Assembly (NCBI GenBank): GCA_041166385.1
Contig: JBEEFW010000145.1
Location: 15,052-79,051, forward strand
Origin: DASUCS01 sp041166385
GTDB taxonomy: Bacteria > Actinomycetota > Acidimicrobiia > Acidimicrobiales > JACDCH01
Direction: 5' to 3'
Length of the DNA: 64,000 nucleotides
In this document: positions 48,577 to 57,148 of the stretch, one piece after another
Layout: every line of letters starts with the position of its first letter
Position numbering within the stretch: position 1 is the first letter of the stretch
Notes under the pieces: generated by a model
Database searches by the model: none
The model's input: the letters and a program-made list of their open reading frames with translations, nothing else
What the model was told of the DNA's origin: nothing
Program-made: the position numbers and the translations under genes

Positions 48577-49365
48577 CTATGCACTGGATTTGCCCGAGGT
48601 TGAGTGGTGGCCGGCTTCGGCTACGGCGAACTTGACCATCGCGCTGCCGAGCGTGCCCGCGACACCGGCGAGCACCTCACGCCCACGGTTGCGGCGGCGG
48701 GGGAGTGACAGCACCAGTCCCACCGACGTCAGCACGTGCGCGAGCCGCCACAGCGGCGTCGCCCGATACGGCGCGGGGTCGGCGACCTCCCATTCCACGA
48801 CGGCGGACGCCGCCAGCTCGCCCACCATCCCGGCGATCCCGTAGCGGCGCAACACCCGCGCCGTCGAGTCGTCGCACGCGCCCAGCTTCAGGAGCGACGC
48901 CGCGCCCGCCACCCCCGACGACGTGAACAACGCCGGCAGCGCCCCCGACGCGCCTTGCCACGCCGGCACCGCGGTCGACGCCACCAACACGCCCGTGTAC
49001 CCCGCGAGCGGCACGCCGGCCACGCCCGCCACCGCGGCGCCCGCCGACGAACCGAACACGGCAGACGCGCCCACCGCCGGCCCGTACACCGCCAGCAGCC
49101 ACGATCCCATGCTCATCGGCGACGACGGCCGGAACACGCGCAGCATGTTGGCGAATCGTGACGGACGTCCGAGGTCGGCGATCAAGCACACCGTTCCGGC
49201 CGACAGCGCGACCAACGACAGCCGCGAGCACCGCCGCCGCAGCGGCCGGTATGCCAGCCCCAGCGTCGACGATGCGCCCGCCACGCCGCCCAGGAAGAAG
49301 TACGCGGGGACGAACCACTTCCACACCGGCCGCTTCAGCAGCGGCACGTCGTAGTACGACGTCAT
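48577..49365 (-). CDS. NrfD-like membrane subunit of the formate dehydrogenase complex
   Basis: A 262-residue polytopic membrane protein of the PsrC/NrfD family, which exchanges electrons with the quinone pool. Visible segments include WFVPAYFFLGGVAGASSTLGLA (~18-39), RLSLVALSAGTVCLIADLG, MGSWLLAVYGPAVGASAVFG, the AGVAGVPLAGYTGVLVAST helix and a C-terminal helix block. The motif DLGRPSRFANMLRVFRPSSPMSMGSW is a hallmark of the family. ATG 49365 overlaps the FeS subunit stop by 4 nt. It is the last gene of the operon, so formate electrons would pass from alpha to the FeS subunit, then NrfD and menaquinone (inference). Confidence 0.88.
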   Translation of the reverse strand: MTSYYDVPLLKRPVWKWFVPAYFFLGGVAGASSTLGLAYRPLRRRCSRLSLVALSAGTVCLIADLGRPSRFANMLRVFRPSSPMSMGSWLLAVYGPAVGASAVFGSSAGAAVAGVAGVPLAGYTGVLVASTAVPAWQGASGALPALFTSSGVAGAASLLKLGACDDSTARVLRRYGIAGMVGELAASAVVEWEVADPAPYRATPLWRLAHVLTSVGLVLSLPRRRNRGREVLAGVAGTLGSAMVKFAVAEAGHHSTSGKSSA

Positions 49366-50135
49366 CGACGCGCCGAGATCACAGCGGCGACCGCCATCGC
49401 CATCCCGGCGGCGGCCATCGAGCGCCATGCCCGCCCCATCGTCTTCGACGGCGCCACCGGCGACGACGGCAGGTTGTACACCTCGGGCTCGTCCATCAGC
49501 AGGAAGAAGGCGTGCAGCCCGTCGGTGCCCGGTTGCGACGCCGCGTCCGCGCCGTACAAGTACGCCTCGGTGTGGCCCGCCGCGTGCAACTCGGTGACGC
49601 GGTCAGCAGCACGAGCGCGCAACGACGACAGCTCGCCGAACACGATCGACTCCGTCGGACACGCCTGCGCGCACGCCGGCGTCATTCCCGACCCCAATCG
49701 GTCGTAACACAGCGTGCACTTCCACGCCCGCCCGTCGTCCTCGCGCCGGTCGATCACGCCGAACGGACACGCCGACACGCAGTACCCGCACCCGTTGCAG
49801 ATGTCGGGCTGCACGAACACCGAGTCGAACTCCGTGCGGATGATCGACCCGGTCGGGCACGCCTCCAGGCACGCCGACGTCTCGCAGTGCTTGCAGACGT
49901 CCGACATCATCAGCCACGAGAACTTGTCGCCACCGTCGGGCGCGTCCGGCACCGGCGGCTTCTCGATGAACGCCACGTGCCGCCACGTCGACGCGCCCAA
50001 CTGCACCGTGTTGTCGTACGACATGCCCGTGAACGAGAACCCGTCGTCGGGCAACTGGTTCCACTGCTTGCACGCGACCTCGCATGCCTTACAGCCGATG
50101 CACACCGTCGTGTCGGTGAAGAAGCCGACCGTCAC
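49362..50135 (-). CDS. Formate dehydrogenase iron-sulfur (beta) subunit
   Basis: This 257-residue ferredoxin-like electron-transfer subunit binds four [4Fe-4S] clusters. Its Cys groups are CIGCKACEVACKQ (~12-24), CKHCETSACLEACP, CNGCGYCVSACP and a CTLCYDR...CAQACP pair. A C-terminal hydrophobic stretch (AAAGMAMAVAAVISA) may anchor it to the membrane. GTG 50135 overlaps the alpha subunit TGA by 3 bases, and its own stop overlaps the NrfD start, so translation is coupled across the operon. It accepts electrons from the molybdopterin subunit and passes them to NrfD. Confidence 0.93.
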   Translation of the reverse strand: MTVGFFTDTTVCIGCKACEVACKQWNQLPDDGFSFTGMSYDNTVQLGASTWRHVAFIEKPPVPDAPDGGDKFSWLMMSDVCKHCETSACLEACPTGSIIRTEFDSVFVQPDICNGCGYCVSACPFGVIDRREDDGRAWKCTLCYDRLGSGMTPACAQACPTESIVFGELSSLRARAADRVTELHAAGHTEAYLYGADAASQPGTDGLHAFFLLMDEPEVYNLPSSPVAPSKTMGRAWRSMAAAGMAMAVAAVISARR

Positions 50136-53100
50136 TGCTGCGACTCCGCAGCCCGGCGAGCGCGACGGCCCGGTTGGATGTCCGCCGTCAACGCCTTCGA
50201 CTCCTGGATCGACACGTTCGGGTCGGCCACGAACGAGATCAACTCGTTCGCCGAGTCGCCGCGCACCAACCCCGACGAACCCCAGTGGTACGGCAGCCCG
50301 ATCTGGTGCACCTCCCGTCGACGACGGCGACCAACCATCAGCGGCGGGATCCGCGACGTCACCAGCACCCGCGCCTCCACCGATGTGCGCGCCGTCGAGA
50401 TCGTCGCCCATTCACCGTGCACCAGACCGCGCTCCCGTGCCAACGCGGGCGACACCTCGCAGAAGAATTCAGGCTGCAACTCCGCCAACCACGGCAGCCA
50501 CCGCGACATCCCGCCGGCGGTGTGCTGCTCCGTCAACCGGTACGTCGTGACGACGAACGGGTAGTCGGGGTCGTCGAACGGTCGGTGATACGGATTGTCG
50601 GCGCGGTTCCACTCCAACCGCTCGGGGTTGCGCTGCTGCCCGTACAACGGGTTCTCCATCACCGACTCGTGCGGCTCCCAATGCGTCGGCAGCGGCCCGT
50701 CGACGACGCCCGTCGGCGCGTATAACCAGCCCATGCCGTCGGCCTGCATGATGAACGGTGTGTCGCCGGCGATCGTGTCGAGCCCGACCGCGCCGGAAGC
50801 GGGGCGATACGACGGCGGACGGTCAACGATGAAGTCGGGCACGTCGTTCCCCGTCCATCGAGCCGCGATCGGATCCCACCACACGTACGCCTTGCGCTCT
50901 GACCACGGCCGCCCGTCGGGATCGGCCGACGCGCGGTTGTAGAGCATGCGCCGGTCCGCCGGCCACGCGAACCCCCACTCCGAGGTGCCGCCTCCCACAC
51001 GACGCGCCCCCTTGTTCACACCGTCAGCGAACACTCCCGAGTAGATCCAGCACCCGCACGCTGTCGACCCATCGGACCGCAACGCGGTGAAACCCGCAAC
51101 CGGCGACCCCGACGACACCGAATAACCGTTGATCTCCTTCAACACCTCGAGCACATCGGGCTCGTCGTGCGGACCGACCGTCGGGTACGACCAGGTGAGG
51201 TCGAGCATCGGACGGTCGCGCTCCAGCGACGACGACGCGTACAACGCGCGCAACCGCACCCCGAGGTGGTACATGAACCACAGCTCGCTGCGCCTGTCGC
51301 CCGAAGGCTCGACCGCTTTGTGGTGGAACTGCAACAGCCGCTGCGTGTTGGTGTACGTGCCGTCCTTCTCGGTGTGCGCCGCCGCCGGAAAGAAGAACAC
51401 CTCGGTCGCGCAAGAGGGGTCGGAACGCCAGAACTCCGCAGTCTCGATCAAACCGAAGTCGCGCACCACCAACCAATCGAGCTTGGCCAGCCCCGCGCGC
51501 TGCAGCCCACCGTGCATCGAGCCGACCACCGGGTTCTCGCCCATCACGAAGTAGCCGCGCACCTTGCCGTCGGCCATGTCGGCGACCGTGGTCATGTGCG
51601 AGTGATCGCCCGTCAACAGCGGCAGATAGTCGTAACACCAGTCGTTCGACTCCGACGCCGCGGAACCCCACCACGCCTTCAACAACGACACCGCGTACTT
51701 CGGGAACTCCGTCCACCATCCCGAGGCTGGTGTGTGATTCGCGACGTACGCCGCAAGGTCAGGATCGTCCGAGGCCGTCGGCATCGGCAGGTAGCCGGGC
51801 AGCAGGTTGTACAGCGTCGGCACGTCCGTCGAACCCTGGATCGTGGCGTGCCCTCGCAGCGCGAGGATGCCGCCGCCCGGCCGGCCGATGTTGCCCAACA
51901 ACAACTGCACGATCGCCGCGGTGCGAATGATCTGCACGCCGACGGTGTGCTGCGTCCACCCGACGGCGTAACAGAACGCCGACGTCCGCTCCCGTCCCGA
52001 GTTCGCGCACAACGCCGAGCACACCGCGAGGAAGTCGTCCTCCGACACGCCGCACACTTCCGAAACCATCTCCGGCGTATACCTCGAGAAGTGGCGCTTG
52101 AGCACCTGGAACACGCACCGCGGGTGCGACAACGTCGGATCGCGGTACACGTCCTCGTGCAGCCCGCCGCCCTCGTGCGCCTCGCCCGCCCGCTCTGAAT
52201 CGTCATCAGACGAGCCCGACTCGTACAGCCACGTCGACGGATCGCTGAACAATCCGTCGAGGTCCTCGGTGTCCTGGAAGTCGTCGCGCAGGATCGCCGA
52301 CGCGTTCGTGTACGCCACCACGTACTCCCGGAAGTACTTCTCCTCGGAGAGGATGTAGTTCACGATCCCGCCGAGGAACGCGATGTCACTTCCGGCTCGC
52401 AGCGGCACGTGGATGTCGGCCACCGCCGACGTGCGCGTGAACCGCGGATCGACGTGGATCACGGTCGCACCGCGCGCCTTCGCCTCCATCACCCACTGGA
52501 ACCCGACCGGATGGCACTCGGCCATGTTCGATCCCTGGATGACGATGCAATCGCTGTTGGCCAGGTCCTGTTGGAACGTCGTCGCCCCGCCTCGACCGAA
52601 TGATGTCCCCAGACCGGGGACCGTCGAGGAATGTCATATGCGCGCCTGGTTCTCGATCTGGATCGCGCCCAACGCGGTGAACAATTTCTTGATGAGGTAG
52701 TTCTCCTCGTTGTCGAGCGTTGCGCCGCCGAGGTGGGCGAACGCCAACGTGCGCCGGTTCGAAGCGTCCCAGTTCTCGTCACGAGCAGCTCGAACACGAG
52801 AAGCCACCATGTCCATCGCGTCCTCGAGCGCGATCGGCTCCCATGCCGTGCCCCCCGGCCGCCGGTACAGCACCCGCTCTTGCCGGTACGAGCCCGTCAC
52901 CAGCTGGAACGTCGCCGACCCCTTCGGGCACAGCCGCCCGCGCGAGATGGGCGACGCGGGATCGCCCTCGATGTTCGTGATGCGACCGTCGCGCACCGAC
53001 ACCACTTGGCCGCACCCGACGGCGCAGTACGGGCACACCGACTGCACCGATTCGTCCGCCGTCGTCGTTCGGGCCCGAAGCGCCGCAGTCGCCGCCGACT

Positions 53101-53173
53101 GGGCCGTCGAGCCGAGCCCGTGCACGTCCCCGGCCAGCAGTTGGCGCAGGACGGGCCAATCAGCGAGGGGCAC
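50132..53173 (-). CDS. fdhA: Formate dehydrogenase alpha subunit, selenocysteine-containing (UGA-decoded Sec180)
   Basis: One 1013-residue molybdo/tungsto-pterin enzyme interrupted by an in-frame TGA at 52634-52636. Upstream lies VCPYCAVGCG...RGRLCPKGS (Cys47, 50, 54, 82; the N-terminal [4Fe-4S] cluster). The protein then reads ...ENQARI, the TGA, HSSTVPGLGTSFGRGG. That is the universal formate dehydrogenase active-site context, where residue 180 is Sec (or Cys). Without read-through the enzyme would be split into two useless halves, but both halves stay in frame and conserved. After the Sec site come NSDCIVIQGSNMAECHPVGFQW, further bis-MGD binding blocks, and a dinucleotide C-terminal domain. 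GTG 53173 overlaps the MMPL stop by 14 nt. It is most similar to the FDH-N/O alpha type, but without a Tat signal. Confidence 0.93.
52605..52636 (-). promoter_or_regulatory. SECIS-like element of the formate dehydrogenase gene (UGA plus hairpin)
   Basis: On the coding (minus) strand, counting the U of the Sec UGA as 1, a 6-bp stem GTCCCC/GGGGAC (positions 16-21 with 27-32) is capped by GGTCT (22-26). E. coli fdhF SECIS has its GGUCU loop at the same distance from the UGA, and a functional U at position 17 that is also T here. This spacing places the element for recognition by SelB. It lies within the coding sequence, as bacterial SECIS elements do. Genome-wide presence of selA, selB, selC and selD was not testable in this window. 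Confidence 0.85.
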
Positions 53174-55328
53174 CCTTTTCTTCTACCACCGCAGTCGAAT
53201 CCAAGAGCTCTTCGATCTCGTGGTCGAGGTCGGGCTCGCCCTCGATGTGGACGTTGGGCAGGATCCGATCGAGCCACTTCGGCAGCCACCAGTTCGCATC
53301 GCCGAGCAGCTCCATCGTCGCCGGCACGAGCACCATGCGGACGATGGTGGCGTCGACGAAGATCGCCACCGCCAACCCGAAGCCGAACTCCTTCAGGATG
53401 CGGTCGTCGCCGAACATGAACGACCCGAACACGAACACCATGATCAGTGCGGCGGCGGTGATCACCCGCGCCGTCGCGTTCACGCCTTCGGCCACCGCGG
53501 CGGCGTTGTCGCCCGTGCGGTCGTACTCCTCTTTCACCCGCGACAGGAGGAACACCTCGTAGTCCATCGACAGACCGAAGAGGATGGCGAACAGCATCAT
53601 CGGCAGGAAGCTCTCGATCGGACCCTGCTTCACGTCGATGATCGACGCACCGATGCCCTTTTGGAACACGCCGACGAGCGCGCCGTAGGCCGCACCGATC
53701 GAGAGCAGATTCATGATCACGGCCTTCAACGGCACGAGCAGCGATCGGAACACGACCAGCAGCAAGAGGAACGACAGCAGCAGCACCACACCGATGAACA
53801 GCGGCAGCCGCTCCTCGACGTACGTGCTCACGTCGTCGAACGCCGCGGTGATGCCGCCGACGTGCGCGTCGATGCCGGTGTCGCCGACCGCGTGGGGCAA
53901 CACGTCGACGCGCAGGTGATGGATCATCGACACCGACTTCGGATCCTGCGGCGATGTCGTGAGGAAGACGGGCATCACGGCGGTGTCGTGCTGCGGGTTG
54001 AACGTGGCTGGCAGCGCGAACTGCACGCCCGGCGTGCCCTGCACCTCGTCGTGTATCCGCGCCAACGCGTCGTCGCCGACCCCGGCGGGCACGTCGAACG
54101 CCAGCAGCAGCGGTCCGTTGAACCCGGCGCCGAAGCCCTCGGCCAGCAGGTCGTACGCCCGGCGGGTCGTGTCGGAGGTCGGCCGGTTGCCGTCGTCCGA
54201 CGAGCCGAGCTGGATGGTCGACACCGGCGACGCCAGCACCAGCAGGATGACCAACGCGACGATCGCCGCCGGTATCGGTCGGCGCTGGATGAACCGGCTC
54301 CACCGGTACCAGAAGCCGTCGCGCTCGTGCTCGCCGCGGCTGACCCCCGGGACGTGCAGCTTGTCGATGTTCTTGCCGACGAAGCCGAGGATCGCGGGTA
54401 ACAACGTGAGCGACGTCGCGATCGTGAGCGCGACCGCGATGATCGCCGCCGTCGCGAGCCCGCTCACGAAGTCGATGCCGATCACGTACATGCCGGCAAG
54501 CGAGATGATCACCGTGCACCCCGCGAAGAACACGGCCTTGCCCGACGTGGCCAACGCCTTCACGACGGCGGCCTCGGGATCGAGCCCGTGATGGATGCCG
54601 TGGCGGAAGCGCGTGATGATGAACAGCGCGTAGTCGATGCCGACGCCGAGCCCGATCATGATCGCCAGCTGGGGTGCGAACTCGGGCATCGACACCGCGT
54701 GCGTCGCGATGGTGATCCCCGCGAGGCCGACGCCGAGCCCGAAGATCGCGTTGAGCAGCGGGAGGCCCATCGCCAGTACCGAGCCGAACGTGATGAGCAG
54801 GATCACGATCGCCGCGCCGACACCGACGAGCTCGCTCAGCCCGAAGGATGGCGGCTCACCGAACATGCCGGACAGCTCGATCTGCAAGCCCGGCTGATCC
54901 TTCGCGCCGATGGCCCTCACCGCCTCGACGGTGGCGTCCGAGACCCGCTCGCGCCCGCCGGACGACTCGAACTGCATCTCGGCGAATGCGATGTCTGGGG
55001 TCTGGGGCGACACGATGAGGTCGCGCACCTCGATGACGTCCGGCACGGTGCGCAGCTCGTTCAACGTGCCGTCGACGGCCCCGCGCTGGGCCTCGATCGT
55101 CGGGGTGGCCTTGAAGACGATGAACGCGGTCTGGCCGGCGCGCTCGGGAAAGCGCTTGTCCAACAGATCGAAGGCCTTCTGCGAATCAGTGCTCGGCAGG
55201 TTGAAGCTTTCGCCGAAGCTGGCGCCCAACGCGCCGCCGGTGACGTTGATGCCGACCAGCACCACGATCCAACCGATGAGGACACGCCAACGACGGCGAT
55301 AGCAAACGTGGGCGATCCGCTTCAGCAC
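53160..55328 (-). CDS. MMPL/RND-family transporter
   Basis: A 722-residue transporter with two MMPL repeats, about twelve transmembrane segments and two large extracytoplasmic loops after TM1 and TM7. The first segment WRVLIGWIVVLVGINVTGGAL (~14-34) and clusters such as GVGAAIVILLITFGSVLAMGLPLLNAIFGLGVGLAG and LFIGVVLLLSFLLLLVVFRSLLVPLKAVIMNLLSIGAAYGALV match the family. GIDYALFIITRFR and SMDYEVFLLSRVKEEYDRTGD are the classical proton-relay region motifs of repeats 1 and 2. Actinobacterial MMPLs export lipids or siderophores. Its stop overlaps the 5' end of the formate dehydrogenase gene by 14 nt, so they may share a transcript. Confidence 0.92.
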   Translation of the reverse strand: MLKRIAHVCYRRRWRVLIGWIVVLVGINVTGGALGASFGESFNLPSTDSQKAFDLLDKRFPERAGQTAFIVFKATPTIEAQRGAVDGTLNELRTVPDVIEVRDLIVSPQTPDIAFAEMQFESSGGRERVSDATVEAVRAIGAKDQPGLQIELSGMFGEPPSFGLSELVGVGAAIVILLITFGSVLAMGLPLLNAIFGLGVGLAGITIATHAVSMPEFAPQLAIMIGLGVGIDYALFIITRFRHGIHHGLDPEAAVVKALATSGKAVFFAGCTVIISLAGMYVIGIDFVSGLATAAIIAVALTIATSLTLLPAILGFVGKNIDKLHVPGVSRGEHERDGFWYRWSRFIQRRPIPAAIVALVILLVLASPVSTIQLGSSDDGNRPTSDTTRRAYDLLAEGFGAGFNGPLLLAFDVPAGVGDDALARIHDEVQGTPGVQFALPATFNPQHDTAVMPVFLTTSPQDPKSVSMIHHLRVDVLPHAVGDTGIDAHVGGITAAFDDVSTYVEERLPLFIGVVLLLSFLLLLVVFRSLLVPLKAVIMNLLSIGAAYGALVGVFQKGIGASIIDVKQGPIESFLPMMLFAILFGLSMDYEVFLLSRVKEEYDRTGDNAAAVAEGVNATARVITAAALIMVFVFGSFMFGDDRILKEFGFGLAVAIFVDATIVRMVLVPATMELLGDANWWLPKWLDRILPNVHIEGEPDLDHEIEELLDSTAVVEEKGAPR

Positions 55329-55373
55329 CGATCAATGGTGGAGCATGGCCTCCCGGTCTGTCGAAACGACCAA

Positions 55374-55416
55374 CTCGAGGCAATAAGCGTCGGAAGACGA
55401 CGCTTATTGCCTCGAG
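55374..55416. terminator. Family B palindrome, copy 2 (43 nt, 19-bp stem)
   Basis: The outer arm CTCGAGGCAATA is identical to copy 1 at 18663, while the inner arm AGCGTCG is different yet complementary to its partner. The loop is GAAGA. It lies at the 3' end of the alpha/beta hydrolase gene (minus strand). One arm supplies the last codons and the TAA stop (55404-55406) of that gene, so the palindrome is partly coding. It separates the hydrolase from the MMPL gene. It is probably a terminator. Confidence 0.75.
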
Positions 55417-56303
55417 AATGAGACTGCGTCGCTGAGATCGCCCAGCGAGAGGTCCGCGGGCTCCGTCGTGTCGAGGAAGTCGCGCAGCAGGCCGGCCACC
55501 ACGTCGGGCCGCTCGAACGGCACGAAATGGCCGGCGCCCTCGATGATCTCGAGCCGGCTCTGCGGCATCAGTTCGTGCGCCGCGTATCCGTGGGTGACAG
55601 GAATCACGCCATCGCGATCACCCCAGATGATCAGCGTCGGCACCGCCTCCGCGAGGTACAGGCGGTCGCGCGCGCTCACGCGCTGTCCGGAAACATCGAT
55701 CACCGCTCGGATCGTGTGCACGAAGGCCCGCTGGGTTCGCGCGTCGGTGAGTCGCGTGTACGAGTCCCACACCTCGCCGAGGAATGGATCGCCGCGCAGT
55801 CCGAACTTGCCGAGAAAGCGGCCGACCGATCCGGCGACACCGTGGATGCGCGGCGTCAGCACCACCGGCAGCACGTACTCCGAGCCGGGCGCGCTGATGA
55901 CCCGCAACAACGGGTTCACCTCTCGGCCCAGCCCGCCGCTGCACGTGAGCACGAGCCGCTCGCAGCGCTCGGGGAACTGGTAGGCGAGCTGCATCGCGAT
56001 GCCGCCGCCGAGACTGTGGCCGATGAAGCTGGCGCGCTCGTGGCCGAGCACCACCATGAGATCGCGGATGCCCGACGCGTACGCGCCGAGGCTGTAGTCG
56101 CCGCGAGGCTTGGCCGACTCGCCGTGGCCCAACAGGTCCGGCGCGACCATCGTGTAGCGATCGGCGTCGAGCCGGTCCATCACCTTCGCCCACGTGGCCG
56201 AGCTGCCCGCAATGCCGTGCACGAACACGAGCACCTCAGGACCGTGACCGGCGGTGCGGTACGCCACATCGTGACCGTGGATCTGCACAAACTGAACGTC
56301 CAT
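55404..56303 (-). CDS. Alpha/beta hydrolase
   Basis: A 299-residue alpha/beta-hydrolase. The oxyanion-hole strand VLVFVHGIAGSSATW (~25-39), nucleophile elbow FIGHSLGGG (~93-101, Ser97), acid residue in IIWGDRDGVIP and the His in GAGHFVPFERP make a full triad. This pattern fits ester, lactone or C-C hydrolases and perhaps meta-cleavage product hydrolases. The extreme C-terminus (SFSRQ) is encoded inside the family B palindrome. It is divergent from the PhyH gene at 56330, with 26 nt between. The substrate is unknown. Confidence 0.88.
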   Translation of the reverse strand: MDVQFVQIHGHDVAYRTAGHGPEVLVFVHGIAGSSATWAKVMDRLDADRYTMVAPDLLGHGESAKPRGDYSLGAYASGIRDLMVVLGHERASFIGHSLGGGIAMQLAYQFPERCERLVLTCSGGLGREVNPLLRVISAPGSEYVLPVVLTPRIHGVAGSVGRFLGKFGLRGDPFLGEVWDSYTRLTDARTQRAFVHTIRAVIDVSGQRVSARDRLYLAEAVPTLIIWGDRDGVIPVTHGYAAHELMPQSRLEIIEGAGHFVPFERPDVVAGLLRDFLDTTEPADLSLGDLSDAVSFSRQ

Positions 56304-56329
56304 CGGTCGTCGAATCTACGCTGCTGCCC

Positions 56330-57148
56330 GTGGGGGCACTGACACGGCACAAGTGGAACACGTCGTTTCAGTGGTGTGACCGGGAAGGACCCTTCCGCCG
56401 TGTGACTGATGACCAGGTCGCGCAGTTCGATCGTGACGGCTATGTCGTGATCGACGACCTCATCGACGACGTCACGCTGAAGGACGTCACCGAGGAGATC
56501 GACGGCTTCGAGGCCAAGACGGAGGACTTCCTCCAGACGCAGCCGAACGGCCGCATGACGATCGCCGAGTCGGGCGCGCTCACGTTCACCGTGCACATCG
56601 CGTCGCGATCGAAGGTGCTGCGCGACCTCGTGGCGTCGCCCGCATTCACGGATCTGTGTGCCGACCTCATCGGTCCCGACGTCAACCTGTACTGGGACCA
56701 AGCGGTGTACAAGAAGCCCGACAAGCCGCGGCGATTCCCGTGGCATCAAGACAACGGCTACACGTTCATCGAGCCGCAGCAGTACCTCACCGTGTGGCTC
56801 GCGCTCACCGACGCGACGCTCGACAACGGCTGCCCGCGCGTTGCGCCCGGGCTCCACAAACACGGCACGCTCGAGCATCACTACGTCGACCCGCTCGGCT
56901 TCGAGTGCTTCACCGACCCGCCGTCGCCCCGCGGCGAGGAAGCCGCGCCGGTGAAGGCCGGAGGCGCGGTCGTGTTCTCCAGCCTCATGCCGCACCTCAC
57001 CGGGCCCAACCTCACCGATGAGGTGCGCAAGGCGTACATCGTGCAATACGCGCCCGCGGGCGCGTACACGCGCACCGACAACGGCAACGTGCCGTGCGAC
57101 GATCCCGATCGTCAGTTCCCGGTGTTGCGCAACGGGAGGCCCGTATGA
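56330..57148 (+). CDS. Phytanoyl-CoA dioxygenase (PhyH) family protein
   Basis: This 272-residue Fe(II)/2-oxoglutarate-dependent oxygenase has an N-terminal FDRDGYVVIDDLI, the typical start of the double-stranded beta helix. The iron ligands are H139-Q-D141 (PWHQDNGYTF) and His222 (LMPHLTGPN), with the 2-oxoglutarate Arg in VRKAYIVQY (~232-240). It would hydroxylate a small molecule or acyl-CoA. GTG 56330 starts the gene. Its stop overlaps the ATG of the copper amine oxidase (ATGA), which suggests a joint pathway, perhaps alkyl-amine or quaternary-amine breakdown (inference). Confidence 0.88.
   Translation: MGALTRHKWNTSFQWCDREGPFRRVTDDQVAQFDRDGYVVIDDLIDDVTLKDVTEEIDGFEAKTEDFLQTQPNGRMTIAESGALTFTVHIASRSKVLRDLVASPAFTDLCADLIGPDVNLYWDQAVYKKPDKPRRFPWHQDNGYTFIEPQQYLTVWLALTDATLDNGCPRVAPGLHKHGTLEHHYVDPLGFECFTDPPSPRGEEAAPVKAGGAVVFSSLMPHLTGPNLTDEVRKAYIVQYAPAGAYTRTDNGNVPCDDPDRQFPVLRNGRPV

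Noticed and set aside
48458..48844. Small plus-strand frames through the repeat gap (for example 128 aa)
   Set aside because: They run into the antisense strand of NrfD, lack a conserved domain and reflect the repeat composition.
52634..53173. Formate dehydrogenase as two separate genes (50132-52525 and 52634-53173)
   Set aside because: The TGA sits at the universal Sec/Cys position, both parts are in one frame, and the intervening codons encode conserved residues. A single selenoprotein is far more likely than a pseudogene or two genes.
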